From positions 1,426,001 through 1,490,000 of the forward strand of contig PVNU02001430.1 of NCBI GenBank assembly GCA_003013855.2: a stretch of DNA of 64,000 nucleotides. The letters are read 5' to 3'. A model generated the notes under the pieces. The model saw only the letters and a list, made by a program, of their open reading frames with translations, did not search any database and was not told the DNA's origin. The DNA is from Liriodendron chinense. Lineage: Eukaryota > Streptophyta > Magnoliopsida > Magnoliales > Magnoliaceae. Made by a program: the position numbers and the translations under genes. Shown piece by piece: positions 10,529 through 21,399 of the stretch. Position 1 is the stretch's first letter. Every line of letters begins with the position of its first letter.

Positions 10529-11840
10529 TGTTCGCTCGCCTTAAGTGCAAGGTGCGATGTAGTAATAATTCTCGGTAAGACCGAGGTCGATCCACAGGGA
10601 ATAAAGTAAACCAGTTTAAGTTGTTCCAGCAACTTCTAATTCAATGAATTAAGGATTTCAAGTTTATAAACTAGCTTAAAAAGGTAATTGTAAAAAACTG
10701 TAATTATAGGGAACTAAGGCTTTTGAGGATCCACTTGTGATAACCCTCATGTAAATTCATTCATCCAAGCATAACACAACTATAATTGAAGTTCTATCTC
10801 TCTTCTAGTTGAAAGATATGGCATTCAACACAAACAATCTCTACTCAAGTTAAAAAATAAGGTTCTAGTTCTAATGAAGCACGTATAAGTTGAATATGTA
10901 GCCTTCGAAGTAATGACCATACCAATGGACTATGGTACACACTAGGGCTACTACAATTTGAATTTAATCAATCCAAACATGATAATCTCAGCAAATTGTA
11001 AGGAACTCATGTCCGAAGCACATGAACTTGCATAAAACATCCAAAAATATCACTTTTATTCAAACTAGAACTCAAAAATCAAACTTTAAGCAAAGTACTT
11101 GAATTAGAACGAATCCAACATGATAACTACTAACAAGCTTCACCTGTTAGCCTTAGTTAAGAGGTTCTAGCCGAGCATTATCATGCTTTAACTAGAATTC
11201 AAAGAAAAACTAAATAAAAACATGAAAAACTAGAAAAAAATCCTAGTTGGAAGAGTTGCGGTCGCTCCACGATGATTTTCCTTGCTCCCCACGAACTTAG
11301 AACTCTTGTAAGATACCATAGCAAGAATGCCAAGGTGTCCTTTTATAGGAAAAACCACGCACCACCTTGGATTGCGTAAAAACTTACGCACTTAGTCGGT
11401 CATCAAATGCTGGGCGGGCGCCCGATCAGGTAGTGGTTGGGTGCCCGACTGTGATTGAATTCGGTCAGTGCGTTTTTTGTGAAATCTCTTTAAATATAGG
11501 GCGCCTGGCCAGATGTTGGTTAGGCGCCCGGTCAGGTCCAGAATTGTTCAGCAATTTTAACATATTTTCTCCCAATTTCGGGCGCCCGATGGCCTTCTGA
11601 TGTGAATGCTGAATTTTTCTTTTCTTCTGGCCGATCGAGGTCTTTCTGAAGCGATTCTTTGGGGCTTCTCTTCAGTGTCTTCAATGTGGTTCCAAAGGAC
11701 CCTTTTAGCAACAAATTCATGACTTCTCTCTTTCATTCCTACATACACAAAACAAGCATTAGATGGGTCTTTTAAGCATGTATACTATGCATGTAATGTG
11801 ATGTAATGGGCTTGAAAATGTATAAAATGGAAGCTCAACA
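10529..11840 (-). mobile_element. E1 5' LTR
   Basis: 1312 bp with ends TGTTCGCTCGCC...AGCTCAACA in plus orientation, followed at once by the target duplication ATATG (11841-11845). The minus-strand TATAAAAGG lies at 11339-11347 and the GGGCGCCC-type palindromes at 11405-11590. The hairpin near 11142-11163 has lost base pairing. The copy in unit B is 29562-30872. Confidence 0.92.
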
Positions 11841-11895
11841 ATATGCAGTCAAGTCCTTCGCTTACCTGCTCAAAACAAAGGACTTGGAGGGCATC

Positions 11896-12570
11896 TGTTG
11901 TAGGATAAAGTTGGTCGAAGGAACTCGTAACCAACAAATCTCGAATATCTTTGCATTTCGCTTATATACGACCCACGAGCGCCTCCGAGTATCGATAGTC
12001 ACAGGCAGATAAACCGTCTAGCGAGCCAAGGTGGTCGCATCTCATAAATTGAGGAAGCTTGCTCATCAGCTAGTCGCCATTCGTATTTGAGCAACCCTGG
12101 TCTCTGTTCGTTTGGTGGGGACGTCCCCCGTCTCATAGTCTCAGCAGCCCATATAGGCCTGTCTGGGTTTGTTTCTACTCAAAGTTTTGGACTAAAATGG
12201 ACCTTCTTTAAGGAACGTAATCAGCCAGATGTCTAATCTGATGAAATAAGCGTCTTATCCAATCTGATAAGATAAGCATTTTATCCCCTGAAGTAAGGAA
12301 GAACTTAACAGCTTACGTAATAAACTGGATTACCCGGATCTGTATAAATAGATGGTCCCACAGGTGATAAAGGTACACAACATCTAATCTCATGTTTCAC
12401 ACTTCATCTTACTCTCAAGCCTATCTCTAACTTAGGCATTGGAGGGCTAATGGCCGAGTGCCGACCACCCTTGGTTTCTCCCTTTAATTTTCAAGTGAGG
12501 AGGAGGGCCATCTTCGAGAAGATCATATATTTGAGAAGAGGGAACCTGTTACCAGAATCTGACGTTAACA
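11896..12570 (+). mobile_element. Older LTR of a different family, plus strand
   Basis: A 675-bp stretch bounded by TGTTGTAGG and GTTAACA. A purine-rich GGACTTGGAGGGCA lies just left of it, as a polypurine tract should. Inside are a TATA box (TGTATAAATAG near 12345-12356) and a pyrimidine-rich start region near 12400-12430. This is the layout of a 3' LTR in plus orientation. The internal region that should lie to the left is not recognisable and may run into 1686-2424, since E1 later inserted there. Family not assigned. The copy in unit B is 30928-31602. Confidence 0.55.
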
Positions 12571-12611
12571 ATGTGTATTCCATTCATTAATGTAATCACA
12601 CATCATCTTAC

Positions 12612-12787
12612 ATGAGGGGGTAGTGGAGGTTGTTTGAATCTCAAAAAAATACTCATGCTTGAAGGGATCCTGATCACAATGAGTTTGGGTCCCCCAATCC
12701 GACGTCTCATCCTCCAAAAGGTACTTGTACGCATAATTCGTCCAATCATACATGATGAAATTTTAAGGAATTGAAAACTACCATAAT
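12612..12787 (-). other. Exon-like segment of unknown gene
   Basis: On the minus strand a strong acceptor (long pyrimidine tract ending TTTTTCCTAG, 12788 onward) precedes the segment, and a GTAAG donor follows at 12607-12611. In between one frame is open from an ATG at 12751-12753 and starts MYDWTNYAYKYLLEDETSDW, an ordinary-looking globular composition quite unlike the retrotransposon frames around it. A competing frame is open across the acceptor but is low quality. I do not recognise the protein. It could be a host exon or a fragment captured by an element. Duplicated at 31644-31819. Confidence 0.35.
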
Positions 12788-12829
12788 CTAGGAAAAAGAA
12801 CAAAAAGAAGAGAGATGGGGAGATGTTAC

Positions 12830-13029
12830 CCAATAGAGTGAGATTTATGTCAGCAACAATGTCCTACAAAATAAAAATAAAAAATAAAAAGTTGTTAGTA
12901 ATCTAAAAAAAATAAATCAGAAAACTTACTTTTAGAAAAACTAAAAATCCCACCTAACTAAGACTACACTATAGCTACTAGAACAATTAGAACCATTTCA
13001 CCTTTTCCTTAGCAACGGCGCCAAAAACT
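12830..13029 (-). mobile_element. Athila-type 5' leader remnant with primer-binding site
   Basis: About 200 bases of A-rich leader, ending at a tRNA-Asp-type primer-binding site at 13006-13023 (AGCAACGGCGCCA exact in its 3' thirteen bases) and then an LTR at 13030. The left limit of the remnant is uncertain. The remainder of this element's internal region is gone. Copy in unit B: about 31860-32060, primer site 32037-32054. Confidence 0.72.
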
Positions 13030-13464
13030 TGTTCGCTTGCCTCAAGTGCAAGGCTGCGATGTAGTAATAATTCTCGGTAAGACCGAGGTCGATCCACAGG
13101 GAAGAGGTAAACAATTCAAATTATTCTAATAACTTAAATCTATAAAGTTTGGAAATCTGTTTTTAAGAACTAAACAAGAAATCTGAGAAATAAGAAAGAC
13201 TAGAGCATCAATGATCCTCTTCTAGTCTTAACCATGCTCAATCCAATGATTTGATTCTTTCACAACTGGAATCGAAGTTCTATCTCTATCCAGTCGGGAG
13301 ATATAGCAATCATAACATATAAACAATCTAAAATAGATGGGTGTTTACTGATTTGGTTCCCTCAATAAATCTCAGGCATTGGGCACACCCAATTGTATAG
13401 GCCAACCTCTTTCCAATCTAGTTAAGATTCACAACCATAGCTTTCATCAAATCCAGTCACTAGA
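13030..13464 (-). mobile_element. Athila-type LTR fragment, interrupted by E2
   Basis: Starts TGTTCGCTTGCCTCAAGTG and follows the LTR pattern for 435 bp, then stops abruptly where a second LTR begins at 13465. The last five bases CTAGA (13460-13464) would be the target duplication of E2. The other half should lie beyond E2's right end, which is lost. Copy in unit B: 32061-32494. Confidence 0.82.
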
Positions 13465-14772
13465 TGTTCGCTCGCCTCAAGTGCAAGGCTACGATGTAGT
13501 AATAATTCTCGGTAAGACCGAGGTCGATCCACATGGAATTAGGTAAACCAATTCTAATTATTCCAGCAACTCCAATCTCAGCAATTATAGGATTTAAATT
13601 CAAAAAGTATCTTAAAACAGTAACTTGTAAAAATATGTAATTTAAATGGAACTAAGGCCTCAAGGATCCACTTGTAGTAACCCCATGTGAATTCATTCAT
13701 CCAAGCATAACACAACTGGAATTGAAGTTCTATCTCTCTTCTAGTTTGAAGATCTAACATTCAAACACAAACAATCCCCACTTAAATCGGAAAATAAGAT
13801 TCTAGTTCTAATGAAGCACATAGAATTCGAATATGTAGCCTTCGAAGTAACAACCATGCCTATGAATGGTATGCTCATGGGTTACTACAATTCAAATCTA
13901 AACAAAACAAACATGATAATCTCAGAGAATTACAAGGAACCCATGTACGAAGCACATGAACTCTCATAAAACATCTAAAAATACCAACTTTTATTCAAAC
14001 TAGAACTTAAAATCCAAACTTAAATAGAGTACTTGAATCAAAACGAATTCAACATGATAACCACCCATAAGCTTCACCTCTTAGCCTTAGCTAACAGGTT
14101 CTAGCCGAGCATTAGCATGCTTCAACTAAAAACAATAAAAAAAACTAACTAAAAGCATAAAAAAGGAGATTCGGGAGAGTTGTAACGCTCCACGACGATC
14201 TTCTTCACCTCCCACGAAGTCCCTGATCTTCTATAATGCCTTAGGAATAAAACCTAGGTGTCCTTTTATAGTGGAGAGGCTCTACCGCCTTAGAAACTTC
14301 CAGAATTGCACATGGAAAATGGAGCTTCAATGAGAAGCTGCTAAAATTACGCATGGCTGACCAGTCTTGACCGGTCGGACTTGTCTGTGGCACGTCCAAA
14401 GTGTATAGAAGGGGGCTGACCTCTTGGTCAACCGATCTTGACCGGTCGAACCTGTGTGGTCCTTTGTCCAGAGAGTTGAGAGGGAGCAGATATGTTGGCC
14501 GACCGGTCAAGACCAGTCGTGGCCCTCTTGGCCGACTGGTCAAGACCGGTCTAAGCACTTTTTCTTCCTTTCTTTCTCTCTCTTCTTTCTTTGGCCCACC
14601 GTGGTCATCATCAAGGAGCTTCTAAATGTGCTCTTTTAAACATCGATTGAGTGAAGTCACTCTCTCATTGCTACATCCATAAAATATGCATTAGATGGGT
14701 CCTTTAACCATGCAAACCATGCATATAATGTGGTACAATGGGCTAGAATATGTATAAATTGGAAGCTAAACT
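13465..14772 (-). mobile_element. E2 3' LTR
   Basis: Begins TGTTCGCTCGCCTCAAG. The far end reads AAGCTAAACT where other copies have AAGCTCAACA, so the terminus has mutated. A polypurine-like tract (CACCCCTCAACTAGC in plus orientation) follows. TATAAAAGG lies on the minus strand at 14262-14270. The GACCGGTC-type palindrome cluster spans about 14360-14560. Hairpin near 14077-14098, one stem pair changed. Confidence 0.85.
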
Positions 14773-17700
14773 CACCCCTCAACTAGCATTTTGCTAGTCC
14801 TGAGCAAAATAAGTGTGAAACAATCCACCTCTCTGAAAACTCAACTCTCTCTTGGAAACTATGTTTCTATAGACTTTAAGACATATAAGTGCAAAATTCA
14901 GAAAAACTAAATGATGAGAAATTGAAGTTCTAAACTTTCCAAACATAATAAGTGTTCACATAGAATCCCCACTGATTTATTAACAAATAGAAGAATCCAA
15001 ACATGTATGGTCTAGTTGTTCGCTCGCCTCAAGTGTAAGGCTGCGATGTAGTAATAAATCTCGGTAAGACCGAGGTCGATCCACAGGGAAAGAAGTAAAC
15101 AATTTCAACTACTCTAATAACTTGAATCTAAGAAGTTTTTACAAAAAAGTAGTTTTTAAGAACTAAATAGAAAATCTGAGATTTGGGTAGAACTATAGCA
15201 TCAAGGATCCACTTGTAGTAGTTTAATACCAATCCATTCATCCAAGCACAACACAATTAGAATCAAAGTCCTATCTCTCATCTAATTGGATGATATAAGA
15301 TTCAAGCACAAACAATCCCACTTAAATCTGAAAATCAAATTTATAGTTCATATGAAGCACATAGAACTCAAACTTGTAGCCTTCGAAGTAACAGCCATGC
15401 TAAGAGACTATGGCATGCTCTAGGGTTACTACAATTCGAATCTAAATAAACTCATCATGGCAATCTTAAAGAATTGCAAGGAACTCATGTCCGGAGTACA
15501 CAAAATCTCATAATTCATCTAAAAATCCAAACTTTATTCAAATTAGAAGTTCAAAATCCAAAAGTAAAAAAGGGTACTTGAAATAAAAGAATTAAAGCAT
15601 TGAAATCAACTACAAATTTCACCTCTAGCTCTAGCTAAGAGACTAACTAAGAAAAAGCATATTAAAACTAGAACTAGAACTAAGAAAAGGAAGAAAAACT
15701 AGCTGTAGGAGGCTAGGTAGCCTCTTAGGACTTGAACTCCTTGCTTCCCACGTCCTTGGTTGATTTAGAATAGAAGGGAGCACCTCCTTTTATAATATAG
15801 CAAGAGTACCGCAACATAACAGATTTTGTTTCACTTCGTACGGCTTAACCAATGGTCGGATTGCCTTTAAATTTGATTTGTAGCTTCCTTATAATATGAT
15901 CTTCCTGATAGATGATTTAGATTTCCAAGATTATCTTCTAAATGGGCCCACCAATCAGATCAGTGACCACCTCTCAAAATCGCACAATTCGGGTACCTTC
16001 AGAACCAGTCATCTTGCTTTCAACGCTTCGGAGTGTATAGAGGTCAGATTGATCTCAAATTTTGAACATTGGTAGAAAGCTTCCTCCTCTACATGATAGA
16101 CGAATTAGATTGTCCAAAACAATTCCAAAATTAAGTGGGAAAATTAGAACACTCAGGCCTTTTATAAAATCTGCGCAGTTGGATCTTTCTGGATGGTCTA
16201 TCTTTCCTCAACAGGTACGATCAAACCACACATCCTTTTGATCTAAAAATTTGTGGTTATTCATATATAGATGTGTTCTAGAAGTTGGTTAAAGTAGATT
16301 CTTCATATCATCAATGATGGGTCACCTGGACCGGCCCAGAGTGGAGTAGGCGGAATTTGGAACTTTCTGGACAGTTCGTATTGTTTTGGCCACCACGGTC
16401 AATCTGTAACTCCGATCGACACGAAACCACTTGAGTTATTTCAGCGTCGAGCTCCTCTTCGACATGGATGTGTTAGATTTGCAAATATCATCAATTTGGC
16501 CCCCAAAAACTGGGCCAAAAATCCAAAAAGGGAATAGCTTGCTGTCTGAAATCTGAAAATCTGAAATTGCATGGCCGACCGGTGTTGACCGGTCGGACAG
16601 GGCTGGCCGACCGGTCTTGACCGGTCTAGCCTATCTGTTAGGTGTCCAGGGAGTGTAGCCGACCGGTCTTGACCGGTTGGACCCATTTTCTGCATTCTTT
16701 CTTCTTTCTTTTCTTCTCTCCTTCCTCTCTCTTTGCTTTTTTCTTTCTTTGGCCCACCTTGGGTCTTCATCCAAGGCTCCTAAATGTCTCCTTTTGGTCT
16801 CTGATTAGGTGAAATCTGCTCTCATTCCTACAATCACAAAACCTGCATTAGATGGATCTTTTAAACATGCAAACCATGCATATAATGTGATGGAATGGCC
16901 TATACAATGTATAAATTGGAGGTTCAACACTAGTGTGCGTTGTGCATATTCATCTCATGACTTTTTAAGATTACCTTCTTCATAAATCATTTAAACCAAA
17001 GATCTAAGAGTGTACAGATCAACCAATTGCCCATGACAGGAATTTGCCTTACCGTTCCTTCGACGACTTTCACACTACTTCCCAATTCCAGCTTTGGTTA
17101 CGGGTAGACCATCCCCTGGTTGGTAATATGTAGCCCTTTTTAGAATTTTTTTCACAAATATACAATAATATCCATACTTTCTTTTTCCTTTCTTTTTTCT
17201 TTTCTTTTCTTTTTCTTTTCCTCATGTATTAGATAGGATTTTTAGAAATCCATATCTTTCGTTCTTTTCTCTTATTTTCACTTGAATAAGGATGGACAAA
17301 GTACCCCGACTTTGTTCCTCAACACCTTAAATCTCAGTCTAACCAATCCACAAATCTACTAATCCATTCGAATCATGAGAATCATGTAATGTGATCTAGA
17401 CTCAAAAGTGTTCAAATGTTCTATCGATCAATGGGGATTCACATATAAAACTATCATGTTTAAGTTAATTTAGAGATTTCAAAATCATATTAGTTCATCT
17501 TTCATCCTTTCATACTCATGAATCTTAAGTGCATAAAAACAAAGTTTTTCAAAAGAGTTTTGGTGTTTCAGAAAACTTGAAAAATTTCTATACAACCTTA
17601 CTTGAAATGTCCACAAACTGCTAAATGAGGAATCTCATCTCACCCCCAACCAAATCTTGCATTGTCCTCAATGTAAAAAGATATGCAACGAGCATGAACA

Positions 17701-18067
17701 TGAAAGCAATGGTAAAATAAAAGAGAGTGAGAATGATATTACCTGAGAGAGTAGATCATGGAAGTCTACCTCCGGTATCAAAATCTACTAAAGCAATTAA
17801 AAAACAGAAAAATAAACTAAACTTAATCTACTATATACCTCTGTCAGACTAGGAGATCAATCATCTTGATACATAGGATCATTTAGAGCGATGGACATGT
17901 CCTCTGAATCAAATTTCTCAACGAATGGTTTAAAGCGTTGTTCGTTCACTTTAAAATAGTTACCATTCGTCACATTTTCTATCTCGATAGCCCCATAAGG
18001 AAAAACTTCTTTAACAATATATGGGCCAGTCCATCGAGATCTTAATTTTTTTCAGAAAAAGATGAAG
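14773..18067 (-). other. E2 non-coding 3' region (excluding the solo LTR)
   Basis: 14773-15016 and 16935-18067 align in order with E1's 3776-5056, including the TGACAGGAATTTGCCTTACC block near 17036, a long CT-rich tract near 17190-17225, and the CATTGTCCTCAATGT block near 17658. No gene is supported. The 108-aa plus-strand frame at 18062-18388 is the antisense of integrase. Confidence 0.6.
15017..16929 (-). mobile_element. Solo Athila-type LTR with perfect target duplication
   Basis: 1913 bp, TGTTCGCTCGCC...GGTTCAACA, flanked by CTAGT at 15012-15016 and 16930-16934. No internal region is present. It is longer than the other LTRs because of extra U3 sequence at about 15850-16440. TATAAAAGG is at 15786-15794 on the minus strand. 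The palindrome cluster at 16572-16682 has GGCCGACCGGTC followed by GACCGGTCGG, separated by two or three bases. Solo LTRs arise by recombination between the two LTRs of an element. Copy in unit B: 34045-35955. Confidence 0.92.
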
Positions 18068-19090
18068 TCAGGAATTGTACAAGAGCACTTTCTGACCTTC
18101 ATTGAAAGATTTTTTGAAGATGAGTTTGTCATGAAAGGCCTTCATCTTACTCTTATAAATCCTCAAGTTCTCGTAAGCATCATTCCGAATCTCATCAAGC
18201 TCATTCAATTGGAGTTTGCGAAGCAAGCTAGCCTTGTCAATGTTAAAGTTCAATGCCTGAATTGCCCAATAGGCTTTATGTTCAAGTTCCACAAGCAAGT
18301 GACAAGCTTTCCCACAGACAAGTCTATAGGGGGACATTCCAATGGGGGTCTTGTAAGCATTATGGTAAGCCCAAAGAGCATCAACTAATCTTATTGACCA
18401 ATCTTTGCGATCCGGTCTCACCGTCTTCTTCAAAATTTGTTTGATTTCCTGATTGAAAATTTTAGCTTGCTCGCTTATATGTGGGTGGTATGGGGTACTC
18501 ACTTTGTGTCTAAAGCCATATTTCTTCATTAAGGCTTCAAAAGGCCTATTGCAAAAGTTAGAACCGCCAACACTAATGATGACTCAAGGCGTTCCAAATC
18601 GAGATAATATGTTTTCTTTAAGGAACTTTAGAACCGTACGATGGTCATTGGTTCTACATGGAATCGCCTCTATCCACTTGGACACATAGTCTATGACAAG
18701 CAATATATAGACATGTCCAAAAGATGAGGGGAATGGTCCCATGAAATTGATGCCCCAACAGTTAAAGACTTCAAGATGTTAAATTGTGGTTAGAGGCATC
18801 ATATTCCGATGGGACAATACTCCTAGCTTTTGACAGCACTCGTATGCTTTGCAAAACTCCTGGGTGTCTCTAAATAAAGTGGGCCAATAAAAATCACACT
18901 GTAGAATTTTTGCAGTGGTTTTCTTGGTGAAAAAGTGACTACCACACACTTGATTATGACAAAAGGAGATGACAGAATTTTGTTCATCATCAGGAACACA
19001 TCTCTTAATTATTTGATCTGGGCAATATTTAAAAAGTAATGGTTCATTCCAAAAAAACCTGTGCACTTCCCGTAGAAATTTTCGTTTATC
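18068..19090 (-). pseudogene. E2 integrase, catalytic triad lost
   Basis: The zinc-binding module is intact in form (HNQVCGSHF...CKAYECCQKLG, 18779-19066) and the C-terminal half (18068-18529) is an open 153-codon frame through EGQKVLLYNS. The catalytic core is damaged at all three positions. The WGIDFMGPFP motif has Asn for Asp (near 18750). The IISDGG motif has Val for Asp and a nearby stop (near 18580). The GQAEISNREIK motif has Lys for Glu (near 18460). E1 keeps all three acidic residues. E2 therefore could not have supplied an active integrase even where its frame is open. Confidence 0.85.
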
Positions 19091-19099
19091 CTGCGTAGT

Positions 19100-19829
19100 T
19101 CAATGATTCGGTATCGCACATGTGGAAAGATAATTTGCAATATCAACATACCATGGTGGATGCATAGCAACAAAGAGTTGCTCATCAGGCAATGAGTCTT
19201 CAATAGGTGACTCGTTAATGGAATCGGGGAGGACTAGGTGAGATAGATGATCCGCCACCACATTCTCTTCTCCTTTCTTATCTTTAATCTCTAAGTCAAA
19301 TTCTTGAAGGAGTAAGATCCATCTTAGCAAACGGAGCTTAGCATCTTTCTTAGAAAGAAGGTGTTTCAATGTATAGGATCCGTGTAAATTATGACCTTGA
19401 ATCCTATCAAGTATGCCCTGAATTTGTCCAAAGCAAAAACAATGGCTAGGAGCTCCTTCTCCGTAGTTGAGTAATTTACTTGGGCAGGATTCGAGGTCCT
19501 ACTCGCATAGTAAATAATATGGGGCTTCTTGTCCTTCCTTTGTCCTAATACTGCCCCAATAGCATAATCGCTCGCATCGCACATCAACTCAAAAGGAACG
19601 GACCAATCCGGTGGTTGCATGATAGGAGTGGTTGTCAACATGTCTTTTAACTTTGAAAAAGCTAATTGACATTTGGCGCTCCACTCGAATTGATTATCCC
19701 TTTGGAGAAGGTTACATAAGGGCCTAGAGATATGACTGAAATCCTTTATGAACCTTCTGTAAAAACCGACGTGTCCAAGGAAGGATCGCACATCACGTAT
19801 GCTTTTGGGTGGTGGTAGGTTAGAAATTG
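19100..19829 (-). pseudogene. E2 RNase H and reverse transcriptase thumb fragment
   Basis: 19366-19791 encodes LGHVGFYRRFIKDFSHISRP (end of reverse transcriptase) and RNase H through CDASDYAIGAVLG, TEKELLA and YTD. 19100-19369 continues with KHLLSKKDAKLRLLRWILL and VVADHLSHLVLPDS. One frameshift with a short loss lies near 19370. The reverse transcriptase palm with its FMDD motif is absent because homology ends at 19829. Acidic RNase H residues are present. Confidence 0.85.
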
Positions 19830-20275
19830 TGGACCCTCGCCGTTCCGAGCTCCCACACGACGTCGTCCCCTTTCCTTTCGGAAAAAGAAGAAGAAGAGGT
19901 GCGTGCGTGCGAATCGCCGTTTATGCAACTGGCTTGCCTCATTCTCGAGGGCTTTGTTTGGTAGTTGTGTTTAAGCTGGATGTGTTTAAATGAGTTTATA
20001 TAAGACCAGAGTCACCACTAGCCAGTTACTTTGAATCTACAGTCGGCTAGACCCTGTAGAAACGTTAGAGAAGGGGATCCGAAGATTCCTTCCTCTAAAA
20101 TGACTCCTTTTGATCTGCGGCCAGAGATTGAGGTAATGGATCACGGTTACAGGGTGGGAAGAGGTTAAGCACCCCACACACTGCCCGTACCGAAGTACGG
20201 TCTCTACTTCACAGAATCAAACAAATACTTGAAAGTCTAATTTAATCCTCATATATTCTCATAGATGACATGATG

Positions 20276-20565
20276 CATGAATGCAGGTCTGAACAGTAAG
20301 AGTTTCTGAGGGGCAGGTTTCCATTAACAGGCAAGCCCAGAGCATACGCTCGAACTGACAGGTGCTTTATGCAAGATGTATGCTGTGTGTTTGAATAATC
20401 AAGGTGTTCATAGTGATATGTACATGAATGCAGGTCTGAACAGTAAGAGTTTCTGATGGGCAGGTTTCCATTAACAGGCAAGCCCAGAGCATACGCTCGA
20501 ACTGACAGGTGCTTTATGCAAGATGCATGCTGTATGTTTGAATAATCAAAGTGCCTGTAGTGGAG
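20276..20565. repeat. Two 147-bp tandem units in the Tat/Ogre-like LTR
   Basis: CATGAATGCAGGTCTGAACA starts at 20276 and again at 20423, and the units match almost throughout, including CAAGCCCAGAGCATACGCTC. The 139-aa minus-strand ORF here is a by-product: its two repeated peptide blocks mirror the DNA repeat. Copy B: about 39303-39592. Confidence 0.88.
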
Positions 20566-20989
20566 CAGGGGGGTTGGAAGAAAAGTAAATGTTGCACTTA
20601 TGCTAGATGCAAATGAGATGATGCTGGAAAAAGAGTAGCTAGATGGACGGAGGTGTCGCAAGGATTGGCTTCGAGTGGCTGGATCAAGACTTGGATGGCT
20701 TGGGAGACTTGGACCAGTGGTCAGGCTAGGCTGGACCAGGGCTAGGCTCTCCTCACTCGGGCTCTCCTTGGTGGAAAAAATGGGCTAAGAGGGTGGAGGA
20801 GGACTCGGACGGACAGGATCTCTCTGGGCTTGGTCGTGTGTTGAAATGAGAAGGGGAGAGGAGTATTTATAGCAAGGGCAGTGGCAGTTCTCGTAAATAA
20901 GTTTGGGCGGCCCCCTGTGGACCGCCCGTACGGACGCTCCTCGAGTTCCAGCGCGTGGTACGGACATATCTCGGGGCTGCTGTTTTGAA

Positions 20990-21125
20990 TCAGTGGGTTG
21001 ACTCGGTGAGTTGACTCAGCAGGTCGACTCGGTGATCTGACTCGACGGGTTAACTCGGTGGGTTGACTCGGTGTTTTGACTCGACGGGTTGACTTAGCGG
21101 GTTGACTCAGTGAGTTTGACTTTTT
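20990..21125. repeat. GTTGACTCGG short-repeat tract
   Basis: About ten imperfect copies of a GTTGACTCGGTG / GACTCGACGGGTT unit spaced at 12-20 bases. Low complexity, no coding meaning. Copy B: about 40017-40152. Confidence 0.8.
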
Positions 21126-21399
21126 TAGGATTTTTTTGACTGGCTTTTCTTATGGGGGGTTTTTCAGGCTGATGTTTAGGGGCGAGTTGACTGGGTTCAG
21201 GCTTGAGTTAGGCTATGGATTGGGGCTTACAAGGGTGAGTTTGACTAAGTTTGGTCTTAGGATTTGGGGGTATGGTCCTCCATTCATCCAGCTATCTCTC
21301 CCAACAGTGTAGCCGAAGGTGGGGTGTCTACAGATGCCCCTCTTTGGCAGAGGTTGCGTGCAACCAAATGCCAAAGCGAGTGGACACCCCACATCTGAC

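Larger units (their letters stand above)
2425..11840 (-). mobile_element. E1: full-length degenerate Athila-type Ty3/gypsy element
   Basis: A 9.4-kb element with an LTR at each end (2425-3759 and 10529-11840), ends TGTT...AACA, and a perfect 5-bp target duplication ATATG (2420-2424 and 11841-11845). All coding remains are on the minus strand, so the 5' LTR is on the right. Order in the element's sense: 5' LTR, tRNA-Asp-type primer-binding site, gag, zinc knuckle, protease, reverse transcriptase, RNase H, integrase, about 1.3 kb without genes, polypurine tract, 3' LTR. The pol order RT-RNaseH-IN defines Ty3/gypsy. The Asp primer site and the DLG protease fit Athila. No envelope-like ORF is seen. 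The LTRs differ at many sites and the ORFs carry stops and frameshifts, so this is an old, inactive copy. Confidence 0.93.
13465..19829 (-). mobile_element. E2: Athila-type element truncated in pol
   Basis: Has its 3' LTR on the left (13465-14772), a non-coding 3' region interrupted by a solo LTR (15017-16929), then integrase, RNase H and the end of reverse transcriptase on the minus strand. It breaks off at about 19829, where pol homology to E1 stops (just after GAAATT in both) and Tat/Ogre-like sequence begins. So gag, protease, most of reverse transcriptase, the primer site and the 5' LTR are missing. Its near-identical copy is 32495-38856. Confidence 0.9.

Noticed and set aside
16441..16770. 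109-aa minus-strand ORF rich in Lys/Glu/Arg (and 35467-35796)
   Set aside because: It comes from the polypurine strand of the CT-rich tract and the palindrome cluster of a solo LTR.
18062..18388. 108-aa plus-strand ORF (and 37089-37415)
   Set aside because: Antisense of the E2 integrase.
20242..20661. 139-aa minus-strand ORF with two near-identical peptide blocks
   Set aside because: The blocks simply mirror the 147-bp DNA repeat. No domain and no start context; it is within a non-coding LTR region.
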